From NCBI GenBank assembly GCA_029953675.1, contig JAMWBK010000004.1, forward strand, positions 1,736,001 to 1,800,000: DNA of 64,000 bases. The letters are read 5' to 3'. How positions within the stretch are numbered: position 1 is the first letter of the stretch; every line of letters begins with the position of its first letter. Positions 48,427-58,505 of the stretch are shown one piece after another. Position numbers and translations under genes: made by a program. A model generated the notes under the pieces. It had not been told where the DNA came from. It did not search any database and saw nothing but the letters and a program-made list of their open reading frames with translations. The DNA is from Rhodosorus marinus. Lineage: Eukaryota; Rhodophyta; Stylonematophyceae; Stylonematales; Stylonemataceae.

Positions 48427-50492
48427 CGTGCCGGCAGCCCGAAGAGAACCAAGTGGTTCTATGAAAATGTTTCTCCTCTATTCTCCGGGGCCTTCCCTTG
48501 AAACCATCACACCACAATACTAGTTCTGGTGCAATACAGATCAAATCTTGCTCCTACGATACAACACCACTGGTTCCTTTAACCCACCGCAGCTCTTCCC
48601 TCCCCCCCACCAAACCCAAAACGCCCACGCCAATTTCTGGCTACTAGCACTTTTCAGCAAGCGAGGTTGATGGGAAACGTTTTTATTCTGAATTGGCACG
48701 GAGCGGAACATTGGCGTTCTGCATTGACCCGGAGCGGAACATTGGCATTCTGCATTGGCCCGGAGCGAAACGTTGGCATTCGGCGCTGGCCCGGAGCAGG
48801 ACATTGGCACTCGGACATTGGCATTCGGCATTGGCCGACAGCGGAACATTGGCATTCGGCATTGGCCAGGAGCGGAACATTGGCATTCGGGACTGGCCTG
48901 GAGCGGAACATTGGCATTCGGCGTTGGCCTGGAACGGGACATTGGCCTCATGCGTGTGGCCTCATTGACGCGATCAATAGAGGATCATTGGTGCGTGTTT
49001 TTTGGGATCGTGTGCTAGAGAATAACGTTGGCCTTCGGTCTGCAGTCCGAACCGGAGCATTGGCAGGTTTTCTCTAGCCGATCGAGAAATATGGACTCCG
49101 TGGCGATTGGCTCACGGACCCATTCGCAGCTTGCTGGATCCGGAATACGTTGGTGCGGCGCATCTTGAGTTCGGCACGGAATCCCGGGAACCCGTGCGCG
49201 AGGAACTAGTCCAGAAGGTAGACTCTGGGGTATCCAAACTGCTGAGTAACTCCATGTCCATAATGCCTTCTCCGACCTGTCGAACTCTCTGCGATACAAC
49301 TCGTAGATTGAGTGGAGAGCAGTCATTCAAGTGCAGTACCCTAAAACACGCGATGACCCCGCCCCGGCTTAGGTTTCGCGCTGAAGGTATAGCAGCCTGG
49401 CCGCACATAGGCGTCTTACTACCATAGTAGGGATAGCGACACACAGCCACGATTGTTCATACAAGAAGAGAAGACTCTCTACTTTGCGGAGACAAACGCT
49501 TCTCAACTCAATAAAGTAGGAATCCAGTCTAGGTTCTTACACATCACAAAAAAGGATGATTAGATCTCCGTCTGCCCAGGACAAAGAGAATCCAAAACTC
49601 AAATTACTCTGGAGCAGAGGCGGTAAATGGAAACTACTCAATGTAGTCTGTGACCAAGTTGGCCAAGGCACACTCCGGGTTCCAAACAACCAACAGCAAC
49701 CTGCTCAAAACGGAACCCGATTTTCAATGTTTGCGCGAAACTTCGTCAAAAAAAAAAGAAAATCGGAAGAAAAACAAATTGTGTGGGAAGGACAGTCTCA
49801 AACGATACCGTCTGCCTGGCCAAAGAAGCAAATGGCCAAATGTTACAGCAATATCTTCTCAGGGGGTGGGAGTCTTTTCATATTCGTACCTTGAACTACA
49901 TAATTATTTGTTAAATTCATTTATTGTGGTATTTTATTCAGTTTGGCAAGGGTTAATTCTTCATTTACGATTTTTATTTTTTGGTGGGATCTCGTGAAAA
50001 AGTGGAAGAGTGCGGTTTCCGGCGACATGATATGGGGACGGCTGGGAGAGTGAAAGCCAAAGGCAATGGCTCGGGGCAGCAAGGGCTGACATGTATGCAA
50101 TTCAGAAAGGGAATTTTTACGAAACCACTGCTTTCTATTTTTTATTTTCGTCTTTCTACTGTGCTACGATTTTTCCGTTGTTGTTTGTTTCTGGATTCCA
50201 GCTGGAGGCCTTTTCGCGGGCTGCGCAAAAAGGTTACAGTGAGGAAGACAGGGAAAGCGAAGGTAAGCAGGTGAGAAAAGGAAGCTAGAGCATTTCTGGG
50301 TATTTATCTTTCATGCGCCACGTATTTCAATGCTTTTACTTCATTGCTTTGTTTGCCGTGATTTGCTCTAAGAGGATTGGTCGCCGAGTGACCAAGGCGT
50401 TGGCAACGGGTTATGGTGGTTCCTTGCTAAAGAGGACTGACTATCATCTGCTTCTTTTTTAGGAAAGGGAGCTTGTTCGGTTACAAACGAGG
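48427..50492. other. Intergenic between divergent NUP133 and CDKB
   Basis: A C-rich tract at 48595-48612 (G-rich on the NUP133 sense strand) is followed by the 31-bp CCAAT minisatellite. Overlapping open frames on both strands at 49015-49450 match no family I recognise. The rest is AT-rich. At 50091-50288 an open segment ending '...GYSEEDRESEGKQ' could be an upstream exon of CDKB (see that entry). Confidence 0.5.
48693..48950. repeat. Minisatellite, 31-bp unit, CCAAT-rich
   Basis: The block GGAGCGGAACATTGGCATTC recurs with starts at about 48731, 48762, 48793, 48838, 48869, 48900 and 48931. All spacings are 31 bp except one of 45. Each unit contains two ATTGGC/CTGGCC boxes (CCAAT on the minus strand). 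Because 31 is not a multiple of three and the unit lacks stops, several frames stay open on both strands; I do not think it is protein-coding. Confidence 0.92.
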
Positions 50493-51843
50493 ATGAATAT
50501 AGTTGAGGGGAACATGGGCACCTATGTACTCGCCGACAAGCTTGGGGAGGGAGTTCACGGCCATGTTTATAAAGCCAGGGACACGGGGACTGGCGAGTGG
50601 GTAGCGTTGAAGAAGACATGGGTTCGGAGCGCTGATGATGGAATCCCTTCAACGGCGTTGAGGGAGGTTTCAATTCTGCGCACCTTGGATAGCCCTCACG
50701 TTGTCAAGTGAGCCAAGAGCAAACACGGGACAAGTCGCCACGTCTGGTTTAATATAGCCACAGAGGTTTCCGCATGTATGAAATTGCAATTTCAACATAA
50801 TTTACTGATCAGTTCTCCTCCCCGTTGGATGCGTTTCGCTTGCAGACTGAAAGACATCATCCACACGGAAAAGGTCGTGGGTGGCTCCAGAACGCAAGAG
50901 CTCACGCTCGTCTTCGAATTTATCGAGCATGATCTTAAGAAATTCATGGATCAACGGACTAGGGGAGGGCTCGATATGGCTACGGTCCAGGTATCTTCAG
51001 CAAATTCAGGGTTTTCATTAGAGCTCGAGGAGAAGTGAGTCAGTTTGCTAACCAGAACATGACGTTTTTCAATGCCACAGAGCTTCTGTTATCAGATTCT
51101 GCATGGTTTGGAGCACTGCCACTCGAACAGCATTATGCACCGCGATCTGAAGCCCCAGAATATACTGGTTTCGGAGGACTGTAGAATCAAAATTGCGGAC
51201 TTTGGGCTTGGGCGGGTTTTCAGCGCACAGGAAGGAAAATACACGCAAGAAATAGTTACCCTGTGGTACCGCAGCCCTGAGGTGCTTCTTGGAACTGATG
51301 GCTATTCTACGGCAGTGGATATGTGGAGCGTGGGCTGCATTTTGGCTGAAATGGTAACAGGGACTCCAGTGTTCATGGGAGACAGCGAAATAGAGCAGCT
51401 CCTTCTCATATTCAGGTCAGAATCGCTTGTCGTGAAACTTCGTGATACCGGCGCCACATCTTCTGATCGAAATTAACTTGGATTATTTGAGCGCAGACGA
51501 AGAGGTACTCCTACAACCGCCACTTGGCCGAAGCTGACGAAGCATCCAAACTGGCACCAATTTCCTTCGTGGAAGCCGAAACTAGTATCCGAGGTATTCA
51601 GCACTTTGTCGTAGTCCGAAACGCAAAAACAACTTCCTCAGCTTCTGGTATTGCACATCCATGCAGGAATTCCCGGAGCTTGACCCTCTGTGTGCAGACA
51701 TACTGGAGCGAATGCTGCAAATGGACCCTACGAAAAGAATAACAGCGAACGAAGCCCTTCGTCATCCGTTCTTCCTAACGCGAATCCAAGAAGGACCGAG
51801 CCGTGATCGATCTGTGAACAGATTGGTTGCCGTAAAGCACTAG
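50493..51843 (+). CDS. CDKB: B-type cyclin-dependent kinase (CDKB-like)
   Basis: Mitotic CDK of the plant/algal class. Exons are 50493-50707, 50846-50990, 51081-51415, 51497-51584 and 51667-51843. They sum to 960 nt, giving 319 residues. Gly loop 'LGEGVHGHVYKA', Lys in 'VALKK', cyclin-binding helix PSTALRE, catalytic 'MHRDLKPQNILV', Mg loop 'ADFGLGR', then 'YTQEIVTLWYRSPEVLLG'. The segment 'WHQFPSWKPK' and the GLGR sequence are CDKB-like, while PSTALRE sits between PSTAIRE and the usual PPTALRE. The ATG at 50493 (MNIVEGNMGTY) gives a standard kinase start. However, the frame is open upstream to an AG acceptor at ~50461, and a possible exon ending at ~50273 would join in phase, adding a charged N-terminal extension. 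That alternative is undecided. Confidence 0.9.
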
Positions 51844-53200
51844 GGGCACCATGCACCGACGGCAAATAAATTATTGTTTTTGCACGAATTGGAATTATCC
51901 ATCCACTGCGAATGAAGGCTCTTCCTAGAAAGTTACCTCCCTTTGTAGAATCCTTGATGGTTGCCTTCCGAACTCCGTGGGCGCGGTAGGACGGGTTTGA
52001 TACCGGATACCCCGATGTAGGAAGCTTGCACGCTATATGACGGATTGTCTTTCAAAAGCAATTTCCATTGGGCTTCGCTCTGTAAGAGTGTGGCCGGTTC
52101 AACTGGAGCTGAGACTCGACGGACAGAATGACTGTTGCGTTTTGTGAGAAGCTTCCGGGCTCTTCGTTAGAAAAAGAATTTCTGAGCGTTCAACTCCTGT
52201 CCACGCGAATACTCCAAACAATTCGTTTCATCGAACGCCAGGACCCACAAAGGTCGACACACCGTAAGCTTCCCTCTTATCGCGAAGAAGAAACCTCTCG
52301 TGTTAAATTCATTGGCGAAGGATTCGCCAATTCCTTGGGCTGACCTTCTCACATGCGCGAAAGGTTGAACCAGACCAAATTTTTCACCACATGTCAGGAA
52401 ATTTGATTGGGGCAGGGTATATCAGCATAGTGCCTAAGAGACTGGAGCTGCCAAAAATTCAAGATCACCTCCAAAGCATTAGCCGCTTTGCCCTAGTAGT
52501 AGAGGGTAGTACCAGTTCTCAAGAAATATGCCACGAAATCAAAGCTGAGTACTTCATTCATCGCGTGCAAAAAAGGATCGAATATCAGACGTCCTCCAGA
52601 ATAAGAGAATCCAGACTGAGCCAATGTGAGGTCTCCCAATACCACGGACTAATATCCATCAAAAAGATATCATCGATATCTTGATATGATCTGCTGAACA
52701 AATGGGCATTCTATGCATTTCTGAAGCAGACGTCTCTATGAATCAATCACAAAAATCCGATGAGCAACAACGCACCTGGTTGGTGAGCCCAGGGCATATT
52801 GGTCGGGATTATGGGCCAATGACAAACATCAGAACTTTGAAGCTGAACGGAATCACTGCGAGAGGAAGTAAGTAATTTCCGGTCCATATCAAGATTCGCT
52901 TTGCTTGTAGCCCATTGCTTACTGCATGCCAGCTCATGGCTTTGGCTCGACGGGCGCTGTAGAATCGCTGTGCGTGATGGGGATCACTTCGAAAGGTTGT
53001 TTCTCCGGCAGTTGCTGCTGACCAAAGACGTCGCTAATTAATCATCCTTGCAGTCTCCTCGTTTATTAAACACTACCAAAAACACATAATTCCCGATTGA
53101 TTGGACTTCACTTACAAAGAGTTCACAAGCACATAACCACATACCAATCGTCTCACATCCAAACAAAAAATACATCATGGCAAAAAGAAAAAGCACATTT
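51844..53200. other. Intergenic, no gene seen
   Basis: Short plus-strand ORFs at 52128-52343 and 52391-52684 (97 codons, charged) have no recognisable features. The remainder is unremarkable 3' flank of CDKB and of the convergent gene. Confidence 0.5.
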
Positions 53201-54034
53201 CTATCCTTCAATAGACCCGATTCCCGGAGCAGGAACATTACCAAGAGAAAGATACCCAGTGGGGGAGAATCCGTGACTGGAGGAAAAGTCAATTGCTGGC
53301 AGGCCATCCTGTTCGAAAACTACTTCAAACATATGTGGATCTCCCCTCTCTTCAACCTCGACCTCTACTTCAACGCCAATCATCCATGGGTCCATTGGCA
53401 TTACATGCGCTGCTGCTGGCAAGTCCTCTGGAATTACAACAGGCTGGGAGGGAGGGGGTGCAAGTCGAGGAGGAGCAGACTTCGTGCTCTTCTCGGAAGG
53501 ATTTCTCTTGTCCTGCCCGGCGTACGGCTCGCAATCCGGATGCCTCCCTAAGTACGCCTCCAAGTTCTTTGCCAGTGGAGCAGCATTGCCAGCTATTTTC
53601 CTTCTTTCTACACGGTTCCAAATTGGCACGTGTGCGCCAAGACCGGTCGGTTGTACAAAATCGCCTTTTTTGTTCGCGCTCAAATCAACGTTCTGGTTGC
53701 TGTACACCTCGCAATCTGGATGCTTCCGCAGATAAGCCGCAAGGTTTTTACCCAGCGGCGCTGCGTTTCCTGCGATCTTTCTCTTCTCAGTCTTGTTCCA
53801 TATAGTCACATGTTGGCCACTGGCATACTCCCGGCCATTAACTACGACAACCACGGGCCGAGGACTGTGGGTCTCGACTGGCGCTGGGAGTGATATCTCA
53901 CTCGCAACTGGTTGCTCCACGACATGCTCTCCCGCGGGATGGAAATGGTCAGCTCTATTTTGTTCATGAGCATAGTCTACGGGATTATGGTCATCCATTT
54001 CCATCATCATCTCATCATCCATTTCACATATCAT
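53201..54034 (-). CDS. Unrecognised protein with two 'IWN..E.RKIAGNAAP' repeats
   Basis: Single open frame of 277 residues starting MICEMDDEMMMEMDD. Residues ~73-111 and ~133-171 are two copies, exactly 60 residues apart, of a ~39-residue unit. Copy 1 has 'IWNKTEKRKIAGNAAPLGKN' then 'LAAYLRKHPDCEVY'; copy 2 has 'IWNRVERRKIAGNAAPLAKN' then 'LEAYLGRHPDCEPY'. The unit combines a basic RKIAGNAAP core with a probable helix and a Cys; a nucleic-acid or protein-binding role is only a guess. The N-terminus is acidic and Met-rich. The C-terminal ~100 residues are Pro-rich, with an acidic 'VEVEVEVEE' stretch. No membrane segment or signal peptide. The frame is too long and repeat-conserved to be chance, but I cannot name the family. 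Confidence 0.75.
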   Translation of the reverse strand: MICEMDDEMMMEMDDHNPVDYAHEQNRADHFHPAGEHVVEQPVASEISLPAPVETHSPRPVVVVVNGREYASGQHVTIWNKTEKRKIAGNAAPLGKNLAAYLRKHPDCEVYSNQNVDLSANKKGDFVQPTGLGAHVPIWNRVERRKIAGNAAPLAKNLEAYLGRHPDCEPYAGQDKRNPSEKSTKSAPPRLAPPPSQPVVIPEDLPAAAHVMPMDPWMIGVEVEVEVEERGDPHMFEVVFEQDGLPAIDFSSSHGFSPTGYLSLGNVPAPGIGSIEG

Positions 54035-57000
54035 ATTTCCTTCTCTCTGAAAAAACTACTAAAGATCTCGGCTCAAAATTTTACCTAGTACAACGTTTAA
54101 CCTTACTCCGTCTCCTCCCGTATCTAGCCACAAACTCTTCCACTTGCAAAACCGAGCAACTCATGAATTCCGACTTCTTCGAACCCCCCAGAGTTCAAAC
54201 CAAGTAATGACAAGATTCTAGCACAGGTTTCCAACCCAATCCTCCACGAGGACTCTTGCTGCTTTCCTTCGTATGCTCAAGCTTCTTTCCCCCTACACGA
54301 TCCACCCATCACCCACCTCGCGACACTCCCCATTCCTCCGCCCGTCAGATCTCTAAAAATACCCCTCTTGCCAGTGCTCCAATATTAAAGCTACCAACTC
54401 GCGAAGCATTTTCCTGGCAAGCTAAAAATCTTCGAATAAGACACAGGCATGGTGGAGTACTCCACCCCTTCCTGCGTAGATGCTAAGCCTACAATCCTCG
54501 TGAGCACTTGTCCCACCCTGGTGATCCTGTTTACTTTCGGCGTAGACTTATGATTTCATGGATTTTCACGCCAAATTGAGGTGGGATCAATTTTCAATGG
54601 CGCATTGGTCACAACCGAGGTCCATCGGCTAAGAAGTCACCCTCCCTGGCCGTTTCCATCCTTTGCGAAAATGGTCGTCTACATTGGGATTCCCCCCCCT
54701 ACCGTCTTTCCTATGCATCAACTTTTGTCCACCCTTTGTATGCATTTGGTTTGAGAACGATGCATATTTTATATTGTTATTCATATTTCCACCTCCCCTT
54801 GCCCTTGCTAACACGGGTGCGGCAAGGCCATATTGAACGGTACGGTCCAAGGAACATGATTGGATAGATTTTCGAAAGCTGTTGATTTATGATTGGAGAG
54901 AAAATAGGCTTCTGCCAATCAGCGCCTGTGAAAGAAATGAATCGCCACAAATGGCCGATGCCTTCCTGTTGTTGGGTGTAGGGGGGGGAAGAGAACCAAA
55001 TTCCAACGATTCGTCTCAAAAGTCCGACATTTACTTAGGACAAGTACCTATCCCCTCCTTTGCGCTGTTGTCTCATTCTGTACCTACCAGGTATCTTCTA
55101 AATATCATAACAATTGAATTAACGCAGTCCAGTCACGGGGTAGGTGGCTGATAGATTTTTGGTCCCACCCCTGAAGAGCTGGTAAAATGCTTTCCATCTA
55201 CTTTCCTCCCCCTTGATCGCACGGGAAAAAATGTAGGCAAGCCAGTACTGAAAAAAAACAAACCGTGGATGCGTACTCCATGGAAGCGTTGAAAATAAAA
55301 CTTATAAAAAATTACCAAAGAAGCATTGAGCGGAACACTCCGACCCCAGTGAATCAATCTCCACAATCCCCCCAAAATGTCCCAAAAATATCTTATTTTG
55401 ATAGATTGCAGTCGAGCGTGATGCGGAACTTGGGGGGTAGAACTTGCACTAGCTTATCCAAGAGCTTGCTTTCATTCGACCAAGGCAAAGCGACAAAAAA
55501 AACAAAAATATTTGAGGCTCTGCGGGAAAAAAATAGATTAACTTCTATTTGCATCGACAAGTAATACACCCCTACTATCCTATATTTTGCAACTCGTTGA
55601 CTTCGTTTTTTTGGTGAAAAATTTATTCACATCAACTAGGGCTTGCGAGGATACAGGGGTTGTTGATCACGAAACGTCCGAAGAGGAGTAATGCGGGGTG
55701 AGGAAGGGGTTACAAAATACGTTTGTTTTTCCGGGGATTGGTGCAATGTGCCGGAGTGCTCCTTTTTTTGCTTCCTGAAAGCGAGCGGATTGAAACCTGC
55801 GGGCAAGAACGGAAACCCTGGTGGTTCTAAACTGCTGATTCGCTGTCCAATCTTGTCACTTGATGAACCTGTTGGGTGTGACAGCTGGGAGATAGAAGCT
55901 GGATTTCAAGGCTGGTTTTTTTTTTCTGTCGCTGCTACTAAATGATCATCTGGTGGTTTTATTTTTAGTTCACGGAATACTTTTGCTCTGGTATGGAGAT
56001 TGAAAAGGAGAGGGGGGGGGGAGTGCGTGAGTTCGTCGGTCAGCGAACTCCTCGTTCGCGTTGGATCCGTTTTTATTGTCCCATTGTCACGGCCAAGGTG
56101 TTGTCTGTGGATCAGGTTATTTCAAACACGCTTGACGTTCCAAGAATTCAGAGATATTGAGCGAGGAACTAATGCCTGCGGCGATCGGGGTTGAGCGTGT
56201 AACCGAGGTGCGTTCAAACTACACGCACGTGGATCTTGGTCAAGAATGCGATCGTTGCTCCTTTTTTTTTTTGTGTTGGCATCCGCTCGAAAAACTCGTT
56301 GTCCTAGCATCGTCAAAAAAGAACTGCTCGTGTCCGCGGATAGGATTGTGCGGGGTGCCCCTTCCATCGCCTTCTCCTGACCAACCAAACTCGTGTTCTT
56401 GTAACAATTAAATGTCTTAAGCCCGGTTCATCTCTCAATTCTATGCATTAGGGTATCGATGATCTGCTTTCGTAGAAGGCGATCGATCTTCGTCACTCAA
56501 CAGTCGACTCTTTATCATCGCCCTACTTTCCGTCCCAAAAGAGATGATGTTCTCCACGCACTCACATCACGCATTTAGACGACGTTCCGCGGATCCTCTG
56601 TCCTAAATTTCAAACTTATGAAATGATTATTTTTACACGCATATGGAAATTTGTATCACCGCACGAAAATTCGCCGAAGCGGTGGGGTGGCTGGACCGTT
56701 GGATTACCTCTTATTCCTAATTTTTTAGACCTCAAAAAGATGTTTAGTGGACACTCTCTCAGCCGTGGTTAGTTTTCGAAGAGAGATGTAGGATGTACTT
56801 TGCTTATCAAGGAAGGAACCCATAGGACGTTTGTTTGCGCCATGAAAAATTCGGGGGGCAAAACCTAGCTTGGAGTTAATCTACGGTATGTTGTTTCTAG
56901 AATTTCCATTAAGTTTCGCAGTTGTATTCGTAATCTGTACGTATTCTCCCGCTAGATAAAACAGAATATTTGATATATGTACATCAATAAAAGCGTAAAT

Positions 57001-57424
57001 AATAGATTCAAAACAGGTTTATATTGCATAATCTGAAACAATGTAGGGTACATAAAACACTGATGCGTTAAAAATTAGCTTCAACTACAGCTTATGCCCC
57101 AAATCCAAAAATTTCGTTAGCTTTTTGGGACAGACTGTCTATAATATGAGCATGAAGTTCTCTCTCTCTGAGGACGTCGCCGAGGTCGTGTGATAGGGGC
57201 TATTGGAGGTCTCCGGAAAGATGGAGCTCCAGTAAAAGGATATTCAGAACTGCTACCGTTTTCAGTGTCCAATTTTTCTGGTGCCGTCTCTCTAGTAACT
57301 GTTGGTTTGGAGTGGATTTCGGGTGGCGCAACCCAGGATGGTTTGCGGTGGCGTCTACGGTGGCGAAAGCTGATTTGCTTTGTGCGTTTTCAGGTCGAAG
57401 GTTGAAATCGTGCAAGAAATTAGA
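54035..57424. other. Long intergenic region, no gene recognised
   Basis: 54100-54500 is C-rich, on the upstream side of the minus-strand GNAAP gene. 54500-55300 and 56400-57200 are AT-rich. Small ORFs (for example 55265-55564 and 55691-55945 on the plus strand) have no recognisable motifs. There is a G run at ~56015-56025. Possible introns were not resolved here, so a small gene could be missed. Confidence 0.45.
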
Positions 57425-58472
57425 ATGAGCAGTTTCCTGGAAGGTGGCAATACGGTACTCTGCAGTGCAGCCGAGAACGGTTTGGTGTTGGATAGGTTGG
57501 ACCCGTTCGTACTTGTCATCAAATTTTCAAGGGCGGAGGTCCGCAATGCTCTCTGCGACGCAACGTACACTGCCCTTGCGGCTACTCTCAACGACGCAAA
57601 GGATGACAAGGACATTGAGTTCATCATCCTTACAGGTAGGAAGATTTTCGTAAACCGAATCTTTTCAGAAGGGTTCCACGACCACTGCTTACTAGAATTG
57701 TTTCCCCTTTGCCATTCAAAACTAGGCGATGGCGAGTTTTTCTGTGGTGGGATGGACTTGAAGAATGGGTTCAAGTCTTACGACGATCTACAGGACAACC
57801 CCGTCTATAAATTTATGTGTTCGATGATCGAGTGCCCGAAAGTTCTTATAGCTTTGGTCAACGGACCGGCAATTGGGATTGGAACAACTCTCCTTCTGCA
57901 TGTGGACCTCGTTTTCGCGTTGAGATCAGCCTACTTTTGGATTCCGTTTATCCGCGCTGGCATCGTTCCCGAGTTCGCCTCTTCAAAAGTGCTTCCCGAG
58001 GTCATCGGCCAGGCTGCGGCCGCGAAAATGGTCCTTTTAGGACAGAAAATGACCGCAGAAGAAGCTTTTCAGCGGGGACTCGTCGGAGAGTTGTTGGACT
58101 GTGAGCAGAACCTTGCCGTCACGAAAGTCGCCCAAACCTTGAGGGAATCCCTTGAAGGAATCCCGCACGCCGGATCGGTAAGGGTAAAAAAGGAATTCTT
58201 CTGTGTCCATCAGTTTGCCTCGCACCCCACCGCTCTTTTGCTAATCTCGGCAGCCACTTTTCAAACGTCCTCTTCCTTTTTGAAAGGCCCTGTTGGAATC
58301 AAAGCGCTTGATGCGACTAGACCGAGTGGACTCCGTAAAGCGTGCAATACTCCTTGAATTTGAAGCCGTAGGGAGGCGCATCGCTAGTGGGAAAACAGGC
58401 GATGCAGTAGCTGCTTTGCGATACCAGATGGACCATCAGAGCGGTCATCACTCCAAACACGCCAAGTTGTGA
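57425..58472 (+). CDS. Peroxisomal enoyl-CoA delta isomerase / enoyl-CoA hydratase family
   Basis: Crotonase-fold enzyme, probably a delta3-delta2-enoyl-CoA isomerase for beta-oxidation of unsaturated fatty acids. Exons are 57425-57635, 57726-58177 and 58287-58472. They sum to 849 nt, giving 282 residues. Oxyanion-hole loops are 'LTGDGEFFCGGMDLKN' and 'ALVNGPAIGIGTTLL'. The isomerase-type catalytic region is 'GIVPEFASSKVLPEVIGQAA' (Glu after Pro). Splicing the last exon replaces an unrelated read-through end with 'ALLESKRLMR' and the C-terminus HHSKHAKL. AKL is a peroxisomal targeting signal type 1. Intron 1 is 90 nt and stop-free in frame, so it can be mistaken for coding sequence. The gene ends 33 bp from the convergent HDAC gene. 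Confidence 0.9.
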
Positions 58473-58505
58473 ACTCCCTTAAAACCTTGACTATGAAGTC
58501 CCGAG

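Noticed and set aside
48541-49077. Repetitive proteins encoded by ORFs across the 31-bp minisatellite
   Set aside because: The unit lacks stops in several frames and is not a multiple of three, so open frames on both strands are an automatic by-product.
49015-49450. Gene on either strand at 49.0-49.45 kb
   Set aside because: Both strands are open in overlapping frames, but neither has a recognisable motif, and GC-rich composition alone could keep the frames open.
57380-58357. Single-exon 325-residue isomerase
   Set aside because: Reading through both introns inserts non-family sequence before the oxyanion loop and loses the conserved C-terminus. The spliced version restores 'LTGDGEFF' and the PTS1.
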